Shown piece by piece: positions 10,613 to 22,624 of a stretch of DNA of 64,000 nt (positions are counted from its first letter, which is position 1; every line of letters begins with the position of its first letter). A model generated the notes under the pieces. The model was given only the letters and a program-made list of their open reading frames with translations. It made no database searches and was not told the origin of the DNA. This DNA comes from Phoronis australis (taxonomy: Eukaryota; Phoronida; Phoronidae). The position numbers were made by a program, and so were the translations under genes. The stretch is from the NCBI GenBank assembly GCA_002633005.1, contig NMRA01000090.1:565715-629714 (forward strand). Reading direction: 5' to 3'.

Positions 10613-11191
10613 ATGACACATCAACGGTACGCAAGCATTTCCAACCTCAGTATTTTCATTGTCGACTACATATTTTACGCCTATGCACTTTCCACTTTAA
10701 GCTTAGGTTTTGTGTTGATTCAAAACAAAAGTGACACTGTTGTGCTATCTATGCAAAATAACACTCTCGAAGTGTCGAAAATCTCCCTGAAGACAAATTT
10801 CAACCAGGAAAGAAGACACGATATTAAATTGAACAATGTGCTGTACTTGGATGCCGCGAAGTTTTTGAAGAATAATGGCGAACAGGCAGATTACCCATCG
10901 CGCACGAAAAGATCAGACTATGAAACAATGCCAAGAAATCCCACGTGGCTCAGAAGACTGCCCATAAAAACCAAGAAATGGCTTGCCATTAGCCTAATAT
11001 TGCTTGTAGCTCTGACCTATTGCCTATGTACCCTTGCTCTCAAAGGTCACTTTAATATAGCTTTATTCCTTTTTGGTGTAGTGAAGGCTTCTTGGGCGTT
11101 TTGTCTATATCGTCGCGAGCAGTTCATTCAGTGTCTTTGTTGCACACAGCCGACTGAGACAAAACCGCTGGTGCAGACGACTCAATCCTAA
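10613..11191 (+). CDS. Hypothetical intronless membrane protein, 192 residues
   Basis: One uninterrupted ORF starting at an ATG in A-rich context (aaaaATGA). An N-terminal hydrophobic stretch (about residues 11-35, NLSIFIVDYIFYAYALSTLS) precedes a ~75-residue polar segment rich in Asn and Lys. Then come two further hydrophobic segments, about 122-141 (ISLILLVALTYCLCTLAL) and 145-162 (IALFLFGVVKASWAF), and a short Cys-containing tail (CLCC, then a TQPTETKPLV end). That implies two or three membrane passes. I recognise no family. Length and composition favour a real gene, but it may instead be one exon or a retrocopy. No splice partners were found. Confidence 0.4.
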   Translation: MTHQRYASISNLSIFIVDYIFYAYALSTLSLGFVLIQNKSDTVVLSMQNNTLEVSKISLKTNFNQERRHDIKLNNVLYLDAAKFLKNNGEQADYPSRTKRSDYETMPRNPTWLRRLPIKTKKWLAISLILLVALTYCLCTLALKGHFNIALFLFGVVKASWAFCLYRREQFIQCLCCTQPTETKPLVQTTQS

Positions 11192-11981
11192 CTGGCCGGC
11201 CAACTCGCACTTCTCAGAAGAGAATGACTGAAGAAAAGGCTCGTTTCTGTAGGCGTGTTGATGGAAAGATAAATCTAAGGTGTATGTCGTTTGGCGAGTT
11301 GATGTAGGTCGTGTGACGAAAAATAGAGTGCACATTCCGTTTGGCGAATGCTGGACATCATGTTTTAATTGTTCGCAGCGTACTGATGATTAATGGCACA
11401 CCAATAAAATCGCATCCTATAGGATCGTGCGAGACAAGAACTGCTAAACAAAACAAATTCTATGTGAAATCCTCCAGGTGCTGCTATAGGGACCTCTACA
11501 CTCCTATAGAAGTCCGTACCCTTGAGTGTCCTATAAGATATTTGCGCAACTGAAGGCAGCTGCTTTTGTCAGAACTGTCCATTGGCTTAAAGAAAGTTGT
11601 AACGATGTTGAATACATGAGAGTAACTGCACGAGGCAAAATGAGTGACCACATACTGGTAGCGCAAGCCCATATCTGTGACGCAACGTTTAGTTCAAATT
11701 ACTGGCAACAGTGTTTGTGGCTACATTTTATACATTACGTAACACTGCAAACAGGTGGAAAACGAGCTCGTTGCTGGTCTCAACTTAAACTTACTTCATT
11801 TCATTGCTGCCCGCACACGATCCGGACTAAATGTCTAAGTGACACGTAAACTGTTTTCGTAAATGTAGTCAGCGGGATAGATTGATGTCAGGTGACATGA
11901 TCATTTAATCTTTCACTTGTTCCATATGCAATCATCCCTGCACGTGGCTGAATGACTGCGTTCACGAGGATTCACCTTCAG
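11192..11981. other. Non-coding between two candidate coding pieces
   Basis: Small overlapping ORFs on both strands (for example 11526-11849) show no splice context or recognisable domain. I see no gene here. Confidence 0.4.
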
Positions 11982-12189
11982 TCTCCAAGTTCGGTTGAAT
12001 GCAACAGACGAGTTATTCGCTTCACCGCTTGGCAAGTCCTCACAGTTCAATAAGAGCAAATTTAAATCTATTATTCAACACCTGTCGCCACAAACTATGG
12101 AAGTTCCAGTTTTAGCAATCAACGACCCTTCCCAACCCTCCATGACGGTCATTTCTTCTTCAATTTGTGTACCTCTAATCAAGGAATAA
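11982..12189 (+). CDS. Possible terminal coding exon, 68 residues
   Basis: An acceptor (gattcaccttcag) at 11981 opens a frame that enters in phase 2 and runs 68 codons to TAA at 12187-12189. The stop overlaps an AATAAA-type polyadenylation signal (ggaataaaaaa). The peptide is Ser/Pro/Leu-rich, with a basic stretch QFNKSKFKSIIQHL. I do not recognise it, and no upstream exon with the matching phase was found. The call rests on the acceptor plus the stop/poly(A) arrangement. Confidence 0.3.
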
Positions 12190-13790
12190 AAAAATATGTG
12201 ACGTCATTAATGGATCTGGTCTCCGCCATTGTGTTGTTCTAGACCAGCCGCGAGCCGTAGCGGTCTCGAATAGTGAGTTCGACTGAGTATTATTATGAAA
12301 AGTTACATGTGGGGAAGACGCTGCGATAGCAATCGGAAACACGGGCAATATTTCAGTTTTTGTGTTTCCAATATAAGGTCGCCCAGGAATAGCACAGGTT
12401 CGCCCGTCGGACACGGGCTTGACAGTACACGATGAAGCAAGCGTTCAGTTCTTAGGCTACGGTGTGCTCAGCCCATTTTGAAGAATCATACTTCGATTCG
12501 TCGAAAAAAGGAGATGTGATGAAGGTTTCTCTAACGTCAAAAGTTAATGGTGTTGCACATTGCTGGGAACGGAGTTGTCAGGCACACATTGAGTATGTCC
12601 CCTCAGCCTCTAATTTTGGCTGACAAAATGAATGTGATTGCATTAGTTGCCATCGATTCTATTTTTATTCAAGCCGGCACAAAGGCAGGAGTCGGACACT
12701 GGACCGAAATAACCGACCAGTCATAACGGTACAAACTTTCAGAATTTTGGACCATACATGACAGAAACTATTATCATTCACCAGAAATAAAATCCACTTA
12801 GCATCACTGCAATTAGATATGATTGGCATTCAGTTTGAAGAAATGAAATCATTGTCCGCTAGGCTTTGACAGTCATGGTAAAAAACGGTTAGATTTACAG
12901 ATCGAGACACATATTAGTCGGCACTAAAGTCTTTAGAAAATTAAATCACGATCCAATAAAAGGCTTAATTACCACTCTGAAATCAAGACTGTCCGCAGAA
13001 GACGCCGGTGCTATACTATACACGATCTAAAACCTGAAGAAGTGTAAAAACTGTGGGAACGCTTTAAAGACGAATTCCGAATATTGTGATGACTTATCTT
13101 ATGGCCAGCACAGAGGGAATGCAATGAGCTGAGCTTAGTGCCTCCAGCAAAATTTACCCGATGTCTCTGCTAACCGCAAACAACGAGTTAAAATGCTCGC
13201 ACGTATGGAAGCGCATAGGTGCCACAACACCCTACAAATAAGTAAACACCCTAAAAATGTCACAACACCCACCATATTGACCACTACTAAACCTGTCTAC
13301 AACATCCCCAGTCACCACAACGACCCAGAATCCATACAACACTTTCCCTAGATTGTGGCAACTCCACTCCTACACAATGCACAACACTTCGAAACCCACA
13401 ACACAACGGAAACAGAAGTCGCTGACTGTACTTTCCATCTCACCAGCATTTTCACGAAAGACGTCGTTCTAGTCGGTTGGCGACAGTCTTTCACGTATTG
13501 CACTTCACTTTCGCAGAATATTTAAAAAACGGGTGCTGAGGCGACATGGTATTGGTTCATATCCAAATAAACCGAGGAAAAACGGTTCTTTATCGTTGTT
13601 AGTTGAAAGAAGGTAACAGTTAAAGTTATGTTTTATTACATCAAGTAAGTTTTAGCGAAAAATTACAGAATATATGGGAAATAAAATGAATTTTGAAGAG
13701 GGGTCGACTCGTGCCGAGGTCGTGGGTATACACTGAACTTAGTGAAACATCTCGTTAACCTTAACTTAAGACTAAATTAATTTCCAATTC
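12190..13790. other. Intergenic, with a decayed coding remnant near 13040-13470
   Basis: Mostly unremarkable. From about 13040 one plus-strand frame reads KCKNCGNALKTNSEYC, a CxxC...C pattern like half a zinc ribbon, and stops soon after. From about 13147 another frame stays open for ~65 codons (KQRVKMLARMEAHRC, then a Thr/Pro/His-rich run), with C-rich, strand-biased sequence. Stops interrupt both. It may be a dead gene or transposon piece; no family is assigned. Confidence 0.3.
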
Positions 13791-13794
13791 TTCC

Positions 13795-14045
13795 GAACGC
13801 AACCGAAATAAATTTTGACAAACAGACAGGTTGTTTGGTTTATTTTCGACAAACAGACAGGCTACTTAGCGAACGAACAAGTTAGTTGCGCCGAACAGAC
13901 AGGTTATTGTCGAACGAACTGGTCACTTCTATCAAACAGACAGGTTAGTCAAGTCGAATGAACATGTTGGTCTTGCCAAACAGACGAAGTAGTCGAACAG
14001 ACAGGACAGAGGGCGCTGTCCCAACTGTAGAAATAGTTGACGTCA
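13795..14045. repeat. Interspersed element with internal CAAACAGACAGG minisatellite, orientation 1
   Basis: About nine degenerate units built on (c/g)aaacagacaggtta or gaacgaac variants, spaced 17-31 bp, end in a block acagagggcgctgtc...ttgacgtcacg. The same block and units occur in the opposite orientation at 22150-22470, so the whole is a mobile or dispersed unit, not a local slippage product. Confidence 0.75.
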
Positions 14046-15595
14046 CGAAGTCATGAGCCCCGCAATGAGCACAAAAATTCCAAAATGTTGGTTTGGTGGT
14101 CTGAAGAATTTCTTTCATAGGACTGTTCTCAATTTGTCATCGACCATTCTTAAATAAATTTATGGAATCGTGATGCGTTTGCTTGTTTAAACCAAGCTGC
14201 CAAATGGTAGATTGAACTGCTTCACGACCACGTATGTAAACAGGTATTCAAAGCTTGGTTCGGCCACCAAGCCAATTAATCGTTATGCCATAATTTGAGG
14301 TCAAACCGTTAATATTATGACATGCAATCATGTGTGATCAGGTTTGTTACTTTGTTATTACATATCACTGGGTTATCCTCATCTTTGACGAAAGTTGAAA
14401 TTGATGTGGTCCTGTATTCGCCGTACTAACGAAGTTAGTTTTGCATTTACACAACATACTTTTGTTTTAAAGTTTGAAGAACACTGTTTATGTCACTTTC
14501 TTCAATCATGTTTCTCCAAATATCGTTGGAAATGAAACACCTCGGTAGCTTCGGAATTATTTTGAGTTACCTTTATTTGCTCCAACTGCAAATAGAAAAA
14601 TGGTTGTGGTACGTACGGTACAACCATTTTTCCTCTTTGCGTCAGTAACACTATGCATTACATACATGTACTGAGGGTCACTGTTGTCAAAATTACAACA
14701 ATCAGGTTCAATGCTGTGGCATTATACTGGCACAGACATTATATTATTTCGTTTCATATGAAATTATCATCATCTAACGAGTCTCCTTGTTGACGGTGGG
14801 ACTGAAATATCTGTCACATGGTTTTCAGCACCTTGCATGATTAATTGCCAACACTTGACATAGTTTATCTGTATGGATCTCATCTTTCAAATACGATTTC
14901 GAGGCCAGACCATTACCCAGAGTTACAAAACTGCGGGGAAGCAAAGATTAGTATTTTTGGGGAAAGGGACCTCGAAACCGGCTGCTAAAAACTTCTGATA
15001 ATTTGCCGCGGACAATAAAACACGCCGCCACATAGGCAAGCGACACTTTTGTAATTTTACGGTTAAAGTTCGTGCTCTTTTGCACTTGAGGAGGTTACGT
15101 CAACTTTAACTTTAAAGGGTAAGTGTGCTTTTTCATTTTGGAACGCATTTTTGATTTGGTGCATTGTGATCCCCTCTTTTGATATCCTCATATATAAGTA
15201 TAATTCTGAATAAACAAATTAAGTGCAGAATTCAAACTAGTAAGTCAGCATTTATCACGCCCAGTTCAATTAATATTTATCTGCCATGTTTGATTTATTT
15301 TATTTTGTCATTCCTTCTTATATGAGTAGCATTTTCTAAAATGGAAATCATTAATAGTACGTGAAAGCTGCACAACTGCAAGACGACAAACCTAGTATTT
15401 AAAATGCACTTCAGAAAAAAGGAATTCTTTATTTACGGGCTATGTGAAGTGTATTGTAAGAGCGTCAGGCTGCAAACCGGGGTGGAAAATTAAAAACCAG
15501 TTAACGTCCATTAAAAAAACAGTGATACTCAGCACGACTGAAAGCGAGATTAAGATTACGTAGGATCCGACTCAAGTGTCCAAGCTTGGTTAATT
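14046..15595. other. Intergenic, nothing recognised
   Basis: AT-rich sequence with no long ORF on either strand. A short inverted pair (aaaatggttgt / acaaccattttt near 14597-14633) is the only structure noticed. Confidence 0.5.
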
Positions 15596-15690
15596 TCCTA
15601 ACATCATATCTCAGGAATGGCTGATCGGATTTATATGAAACTCAAGGCATTATGAAGTTCTCCCAAACGATGGTGATTATAGCAGTATAA
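15595..15690. repeat. Dispersed repeat, copy 1
   Basis: It contains tatctcaggaatggctgatc followed by ggatttatatgaaact, matching the reverse complement of about 48550-48640. Non-coding. Confidence 0.7.
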
Positions 15691-15799
15691 GGACAATGCC
15701 GTATGTTTTGCTTATTATGTCACTCAGTTAGACCATACTGCCGTCACATGTTTGGTTGAACATATGGCGGAATGTTTTGTATACAGAGAGTGTAACCTG

Positions 15800-16860
15800 T
15801 GTGAGGAGGTCCGCTTGACCTGAAACGTTATTTTCTTAGCAATTAAAGTTGTCAACAGTCATCATGATTCTTTCGGCGTTAATTAGGTTCTGTCTTCACG
15901 TCAGAATTAAACTTTAAGCCGATTTGTCACGGAAGATAAATACCTCAATAACTCCCTAAAGATCATTTCGTAAGGGGGCACAGAACAGTTTTCACTGGGG
16001 ACTTGCCTATCAGAACACACGTCAATGGACTCTCCGGCAACCTTTCGTCAAAAACTGCATGCAAAGAAAGAAACTTTTTGAGTCATTTCACACCACAAGC
16101 CCTACATATAAGCACAGAAACTTTATTCTGTTTTGTATTTTTGACCCTTTCACACCCCACTGAAAACCAAGTTAGACTAGGAAAAATAAGGGCAAAAACG
16201 CAAATTCGGCACTTTTCATCCCAAAACCACCACTTCCCTCCCGATGCTCGATGAAAGCCAACATTAGATTCCGAAAGAAAATTTCCTACCGTAACCAAAA
16301 ATGTGGTCTAAAACTACTGTCAATCAACTTGTTTTTCTGCAAATCTGGCTTGTTTGAGGGCTACATGAAATCGCGGCCAATTTCTCAGTTGCTACCCAGA
16401 TATGCAACAGGAGGCCACCATCTTGAAGAACATTGCAGCTACAGCCGAGCAAGTGATCTATTTTCAATCTTAACATGTTCTCAAATTCAAACAAACCATA
16501 TTCACTTGATCTACATACAATACCTAACTAAAATCCCCATAGATTTTAGCGGCCTGATTCTAACAGTTCAGTACCACCTAACCTTCCGTGATGAACCGGC
16601 AATTGTCGCCCATCAGTAACTCATCGTATAACTCCTTACCAATTCGCGTGGCACACTATTGACCACTGAGCTATATTTATCTCATTGGTTATAACAGTAC
16701 GCATCGGCATTTTGGGGACGATCAGAAGCTGAGGTTCCCTGTGGGCAATATATGTCAGCACCAATGATTAAATGATTAACTATAGTGCAACCTGTATTGA
16801 TCACAAACATAGTTTGCTCTTAAAATATTCCACTTTTACATGTCGGCCTATCAAAAACAC
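15800..16860. other. Intergenic with short plus-strand ORFs of doubtful value
   Basis: ORFs at 16003-16254 (83 residues) and 16251-16619 (122 residues) overlap by four bases. Their composition is not protein-like in an obvious way, and no domain or splice site supports them. Probably transposon debris. Confidence 0.35.
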
Positions 16861-16899
16861 GACACCTTGTGGTGTGGTGTCTTAGACACAGGGTTAGAT

Positions 16900-18525
16900 G
16901 TGTAGTTAGTGTAGCTAAGTGTAGTTAGTGCTTGCACTTTCTAGCTTTCAGCTTCTACGACCACCTAGTCCTCTGAGACGAATTAGGAAGGCATGTGTAA
17001 GACCCGCCTTGGTGGCCTTTAACTACCTCTAATCAAGACTCTTGCAGTACCTCCTCATGGTACACCATGGTAACTGGGCACCCTGCGGCCCCAGGCTAAA
17101 TTTTGCAAGGGATCTCGGAAGAGGTTAGGCTCTTAAAGGTGCAACGTGGATGACCCATCGGTGTATGGATATGCTCTGGCGTTCACCAAGTCCCAGCTAT
17201 GGGCATTGGTTGGGCTCAAGACTTACTACCTTGTCCTGTAAAATACTAGCTTTTGTGGCTGAGCGGACGTGGTGCCTTCAGATGCTCTCCACATCCCTGG
17301 CACTCAACGATCAGAAGAACTGCAGAAAGCTTCAGGTGGAGCCGACCCCCCATCAGAGCGTACGAAGTGTCTATTGGATACCTTACTTTTCCTACGCACT
17401 CAACGTTCAGAAGGGCAGGAGACGACGTATTGTCTTCTTGGTCAGGGGTCCGGGAGAGGTCACTCCCGGCTGCCACATTGTGTCAGTGAACATATCCGTG
17501 CGTGGCAGTTTACCCTTATTGGTCAGTTGCCGCCCGCCTTAAGCCTGGCAGCCCCAGGCCAGTAGGGAACTGACGCGCCGCGGTTAGCCTGCCCCTTTCG
17601 GCGTAGGGGGCTTAGAGGTTGTTACAACCTCGACAGGCTTATCGTTACTCCATCGCCTGCTTAAAGACTTATTACAAAAGTAAACGTCTATACGGATGCT
17701 GGACGGCGCGAATGGGAAAGTGCAGCCGGACAAAACATCCGCCGTGGCGCCAGAAAGCGCGGACCTAGAAAGAAACACAGAGGTAAAAGAGCAGGCAAAC
17801 CTGCCCGACAACTCAAGTACGAAAGACTTCAACTCAACCGTCTCAGGATTGGTTACTGTAATATACGTGGCATATGTGGCAGCAGGCATATACTGGATAA
17901 AATCTCTGCGGACTACGACATTCTCCTGTTCCAAGAAACCAAATTCAAGGACCTAACAAACTTTGAACTCGAAGGTTTCATTTTTCCTAGAGAGGGCATC
18001 ACCAATGGTCTAGCGTACGCAATCAACAAAAAGACAGCCACACTATGGTAGTGCTTGTGGATACTCACAGTTTCACTACCACTGACAGGCAACTACAGAT
18101 TATAAGTGTCAATGATTCTGGTTTCCGCGTCCCATTCACACTAGTCAATCTGTATATACGGGGAAACTCCTCCCCTAGTTGCGACCATTAGAATTTTCTT
18201 CTCAATCTGCTTCACATCTATCCCGACATTCTCATTGTTGGTGACTTTAATGCTCGTCATTCCAGCTGGGATGTCTACGGTGTGAACCGAAATGGTAAAG
18301 GTATCGCCGAATGCCTTCCAGAACTATATTTATATATTCTCAACTCTGGTGAACCCACAAGGATGGCTGAGAGACCGGGTGACAAGGACTCGTGCATTGG
18401 CCTTACTCTGAGCAGCGACAATCTTCGCGACCGTGCTGAGTGGCGTAGGAGTTGTCAAGCTGGAAGCGATCACTACTTGTGTGAAGTTCAACTACACCAC
18501 CAATTAAAGGCTCCAGTAACAACTT
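16900..18525 (+). mobile_element. Decayed APE-type LINE, endonuclease portion
   Basis: About 17838-18050 encodes RIGYCNIRGICGS, then DYDILLFQETKFKD: the start of an exonuclease-endonuclease-phosphatase domain. After frame breaks, about 18230-18490 encodes DILIVGDFNARHSSWD, LNSGEPTRM, and finally a GSDHY motif, the core of the APE-like endonuclease that nicks target DNA in non-LTR retrotransposons. No reverse transcriptase follows; the similarity fades near 18525, so the copy is 3'-deleted. Sequence from about 16900, with short ORFs in several frames, may be its 5' UTR and first ORF, but I could not identify a gag-like motif. In-frame stops and shifts make it dead. The clade is uncertain. Confidence 0.7.
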
Positions 18526-20520
18526 AAAAACGGCCCTACAAATGCTGGTTTTGAACTGCTCATCATCGCCAGTGGTTCGCGCTCCAAATTACAGGTTGTC
18601 CACAGCGAATAGTGTGGTGTGGACAAACTGAAACAGTTGGGTGGTGGTCGAATTTACAGTAGACCTATTTAATGATGCCTCAGGAAGATACAGCCCCGTG
18701 AAGCGGACGAGGACAGAAAAAAACGCGTCAAATGTCAGCAACTTTACTAACAATACGGTAGAACTAGTATAGCGGAACTTGATGTCACCCGTTAGGTTGT
18801 TCTCAATATAGATCGATATAGTGCAATAATATTTTAGTTCTTTATTCGTCGTTTCCATTGTTTAGATAAAAGCAAAATATTATTTTCTAGCACCAAGCAC
18901 AAATTTTCAAAAAGCCTTAAACATTAAAAACAATGGACACACATGGACACCGACATCGTAGCCCCTGAACTGTGTTGAGAAAAAGTCTAGTTACCAACGT
19001 TTATGCACATTTGCGCAGAAACAGCTGTACAAAGGACGCAAAACGCCTGTAGAGAGAGCGCCATCCAAACAATAGTTTTCAAGTTTGTAAAGTTTCCAAA
19101 AACGCCAATAATATAAACGTGTTTTGCATCTGATAAATTTGCCCTGCCCATAACGGGGCTTTCTTAGGGGTATTAACAATTTTTGTCATTTTATCTGACA
19201 ACGGATAGGTTTTTGCGTGTTTTTCGGCATGCAAATGTGTCGCAATCACAGGCTTTCCTTACTAACTCGCTCGGTACTCGAAGTTCACAAAAATACGATT
19301 TGAATTTCTTTTTTATGGATGAAATACAATGGTAAAGCTCAAAATATCACTGGATATTAATTAATACAAGGGTTAAAGTTATTTTTTGCAAACTGGGTCA
19401 AATTATTCCGTCGAAGGTGTATTGAGTAAGACGCTCGTACTACACATGCGTACACAGTAGTTCATAAAAAAATGTCACCGTCGAAATTCGACAAAATTTG
19501 CGGTTAAAAATTTGACGTTCAAAATTTTGACTAATTTGTTTCAATGCTGGATGAATCTCCTGTTGCTCTACGCACTCTAGCGACGCATCTGTAAATGATT
19601 TGCGTGCCCTTGTAAACACATCCTCAGTAAGAAGTACGTTGAAAAATCCAACTGAGTTTCCAAGTGTCGAACTGTGACAGTTTTAACAATTCAAGCATTT
19701 TTCAAATGCACTTTCTTTGAACAAGTTAAGTTAAATGAAAGCAACAAAGTGAACTTGTTGAAATTCTTGTCTTATGAGCAGACTTTGAAAACGCAATGTA
19801 AAAACTGTAGTTTGAAAAACGGCTGCATTTCCCCGTTTAGCGTTCTAAAAATCGAATATTTCTTTCTTCTGATTCCATTTCTGTTACCAGCTGAAATTAA
19901 GTAGGATGCACAGGCTTACACGCGCCATGTTCGAAATAGGAATGACCAAATACAGTAAACTATGAAGTGCTACTTGAGTAGCTGATGGTTTCGATATTCT
20001 TGTTGGTAATGGAAATGAAATCCTGTATAAAAAGGCGCATTGTAATACCGATTTAATAAAATAAATAATTATTTTAAATTAATTCGTCAGGGCAAAATGT
20101 AGATCGAAGAAGTATACTTTAAAATCTTGGTGCCCAGGTTAAAAATTAGAAACGAAAGCGAAGAATTGCATGTGATCGGTCGTTCTGATATTTTGTATCT
20201 TTAAAGCATACCTCTGATAGAGTTTAAGACATTTCATAGCCTTGATCACTGTTCGAAACATTCCATAGCCTTGATCACTGTTCGCTTTGTCTAACATGTT
20301 AATACATAGTTTGGCTTCGCTAATGGACGTGTCTCTCACTAATGCATTCTTCGACGCCCGTGAAAAAACCCCAAGTTGCGGTGTTTCAAGCAAGAAATAT
20401 TACAGTACAAGAAACAACAAAATCTTCATACAATATAATGTATTCGAGGCTATATGTCGAGTCTGGCTGCCAATGCACAACAAAAGTACATGTACATTGT
20501 GCGGTTCCAAGGTGGTTCTG
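18526..20520. other. Intergenic, one small doubtful ORF and a local duplication
   Basis: A minus-strand ORF at 18858-18589 (89 residues) starts in a good ATG context (aacaATGG) and could be a first exon, because a gtgac donor lies inside it; nothing else supports it. At 20226-20285 a ~29-bp stretch containing catagccttgatcactgttc is repeated twice in tandem. About 19915-20050 resembles 47975-48110. Confidence 0.35.
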
Positions 20521-20741
20521 TTAAATCTTATTTTTTCTAGCTAGCAGTGTATATTTTGTATTTGAAGTACCCCGAGAATGAATGTAAGGTATCTTGCTAG
20601 ACACACGTGAAATATTGTAAAAATGGCCAATTTTTGTGAATAAGGTTGGAGATTTCCTTAATGGAATGACTTCTACATGTATCTGGTCATTCAACAACAC
20701 CATCTGTTCTTCCGTTAGGGGACTTTGAATACTCTGTACAA

Positions 20742-22105
20742 CTACACCTTCTTCATTATTATGTGGCGCAGGCGGTGTAGTAGCCTCGATACCAAATTCT
20801 GAGACTCCAGCCTGTCAAGAAATAAAGTGACCAAATCAAACTCACTAAGGCAAAATTCATGGGAAGTACCAAAAACGACAGTCACAGTGTTTATTAAGCT
20901 GACGCACAAGCTTCATCGTTAGTCGTAAGCGTTCATTTATGTAAAAAGTACTAAAGTGCAAACGTAGATACGACACCATTGCTGGCATACTGACACCGTG
21001 AAAGATGTCTGCAAGGAATTTGTGTTGTCTAAAATGCCACAGAAAAATAAAGTTGTTGCACTATTATGGAGTGAACGAAAAAACCAAATGAAGCCACTCT
21101 TTTAGCTACAGAGCGAGTAATTCTGAACACATCTGCAACAATTAAAAATATAGGTCACGATGGCTTTTACTCTCACCTCAGTGAACGTTTCAAAGTACTC
21201 ATTTGGGATCAGGTAGTTGACTTATCTCATTCTATGCAGACTACTCATAAACATTTGAGTTGGAGATTTATTGTTTTCCGTTCGAATGCTGTAATTGTTC
21301 CAAGAATCAGCGAATCAGGGCAGCGCACGACTGAATGGTCTCCACGAAACAATGATGTACTACTATTCGGTCTCATCATCCGGTTTCCGTGGATTCGGCT
21401 ACTGGCCGGGTGTTCCAAAGTTTTTCTCTGATAGCCTTAATTAATTCCATCACAAAATGGTCGGACACACTAGCGTCTTCAATTGTTCTGTAACTGGTAT
21501 TCAACTCTGAATTGCATAGCAAAGGCTATTTTCTGAAATACAACTTAACACGAAGGCAAGTAACGGCTATATTCTTTCATTTTCAAAAGCCTGACTACAT
21601 ATACATATACATGAATACATACACGCATAAATATTACCATGAACCGGACGGCCCGCCTTGTACAAAACCCCGGACCTGAGACGGAAACTCGCGCATGCAG
21701 AACTTGAAGTATATTGTGCTACCTCCAATATAACACAACCGTTGTCCTCACTTGTTGGTCTGAGGTTAGGAATGGAAAACTTAAGTTCGACAAGATGGCT
21801 AAATACGACTGTAAAACAGATACCCCGCGTCATTTATCATTTAATCTCACAAAATGAACATAAACTGTATTATCTGATTCAGGTTGATGTCTGCCAAAAC
21901 AAAAAACAAAATATGAAAGATGTTGTTTCTTAACAATTAAGCAGTTGTTTTACTATATTTTATTGATTGCAATGCAAATTCTCGAGAATAAAGTAGAAAT
22001 AGTCATGATCTTACCTTTCAGCTACAGCTTCAAAGCGTCCAATGGCGCAAAGCAGTTGGTTTACGTAGTAAATACGCAGCAAAGCCTCACCAGTGTTATC
22101 CCATC
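20742..22105 (-). CDS. Last two exons of an unrecognised minus-strand gene
   Basis: Exon 22105-22015 lies between an acceptor (gttatttcccttag) and a donor (AAAG|gtaaga). It enters in phase 1 and leaves in phase 2, encoding WDNTGEALLRIYYVNQLLCA and then IGRFEAVAE. The next exon starts at 20811 after tttatttcttgacag. In the matching phase it encodes RLESQNLVSRLLHRLRHIIM and stops at 20744-20742. The joined peptide is amphipathic and helix-like. Upstream exons were not found; they would have to lie near or across the GDAP1-like copy A start at 22625 on the other strand. The second exon is also open in another frame to 20521 (see findings). No family recognised. Confidence 0.4.
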
Positions 22106-22149
22106 CTAAGGGAAATAACAATAACATAATGCAGGTTTGGGGATCAGTC

Positions 22150-22470
22150 AGATTGAGACTCCGTGACGTCATTCGTTTTCAAGTGGCGCCCTCTGTTCGT
22201 TTGCCGTGTTTGTCTTGTTCGTTTAACAGATGACTTGTCTGTTCGACAAGTTTAGCCTACAAGGTTACTTGTCTGTTTGGTAACCTACTCAATCATTTGG
22301 CAACTTACTTGTTTGTTCAACAGTAGGCACTTGTTTATCCGACAAAATCTGCAAAGTTGACTTGTCTGTTTGGAAAACCATAGCATTCTTGACCTGTTTA
22401 TTTGACGATTCACTTGTCTGTTTAGCAAACCACTTGTCTGTTTGTCAAACCACTTGTTTATTTGGCAGTG
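22150..22470. repeat. Interspersed element with internal ACTTGTCTGTTTGG minisatellite, orientation 2
   Basis: About nine units (acttgtctgtttggt, acttgtttgttcaac, acttgtttatttggc and similar), spaced 20-40 bp, follow a block ccgtgacgtca...gcgccctctgttcg. This is the reverse complement arrangement of 13795-14045. It lies just upstream of the GDAP1-like copy A start. Confidence 0.75.
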
Positions 22471-22624
22471 TTGTCTATTTTGAACTTTTTCGCTGCCCAT
22501 ACATAGTCTCTAACGACCACGTTCAAAAAGTAGGTCATGTTTACAGCTTATCGGGCTTTTGTCGTATCCTACTTAGTTTTATCTTCTTCAGTGAGCTTGC
22601 TTTGGAAGTGGCAGGTTCACCGCC

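Noticed and set aside
13795-14045. CRISPR-like array reading of the short regularly placed repeats
   Set aside because: Units are degenerate, spacing is irregular, there are no cas genes, and the genome is animal.
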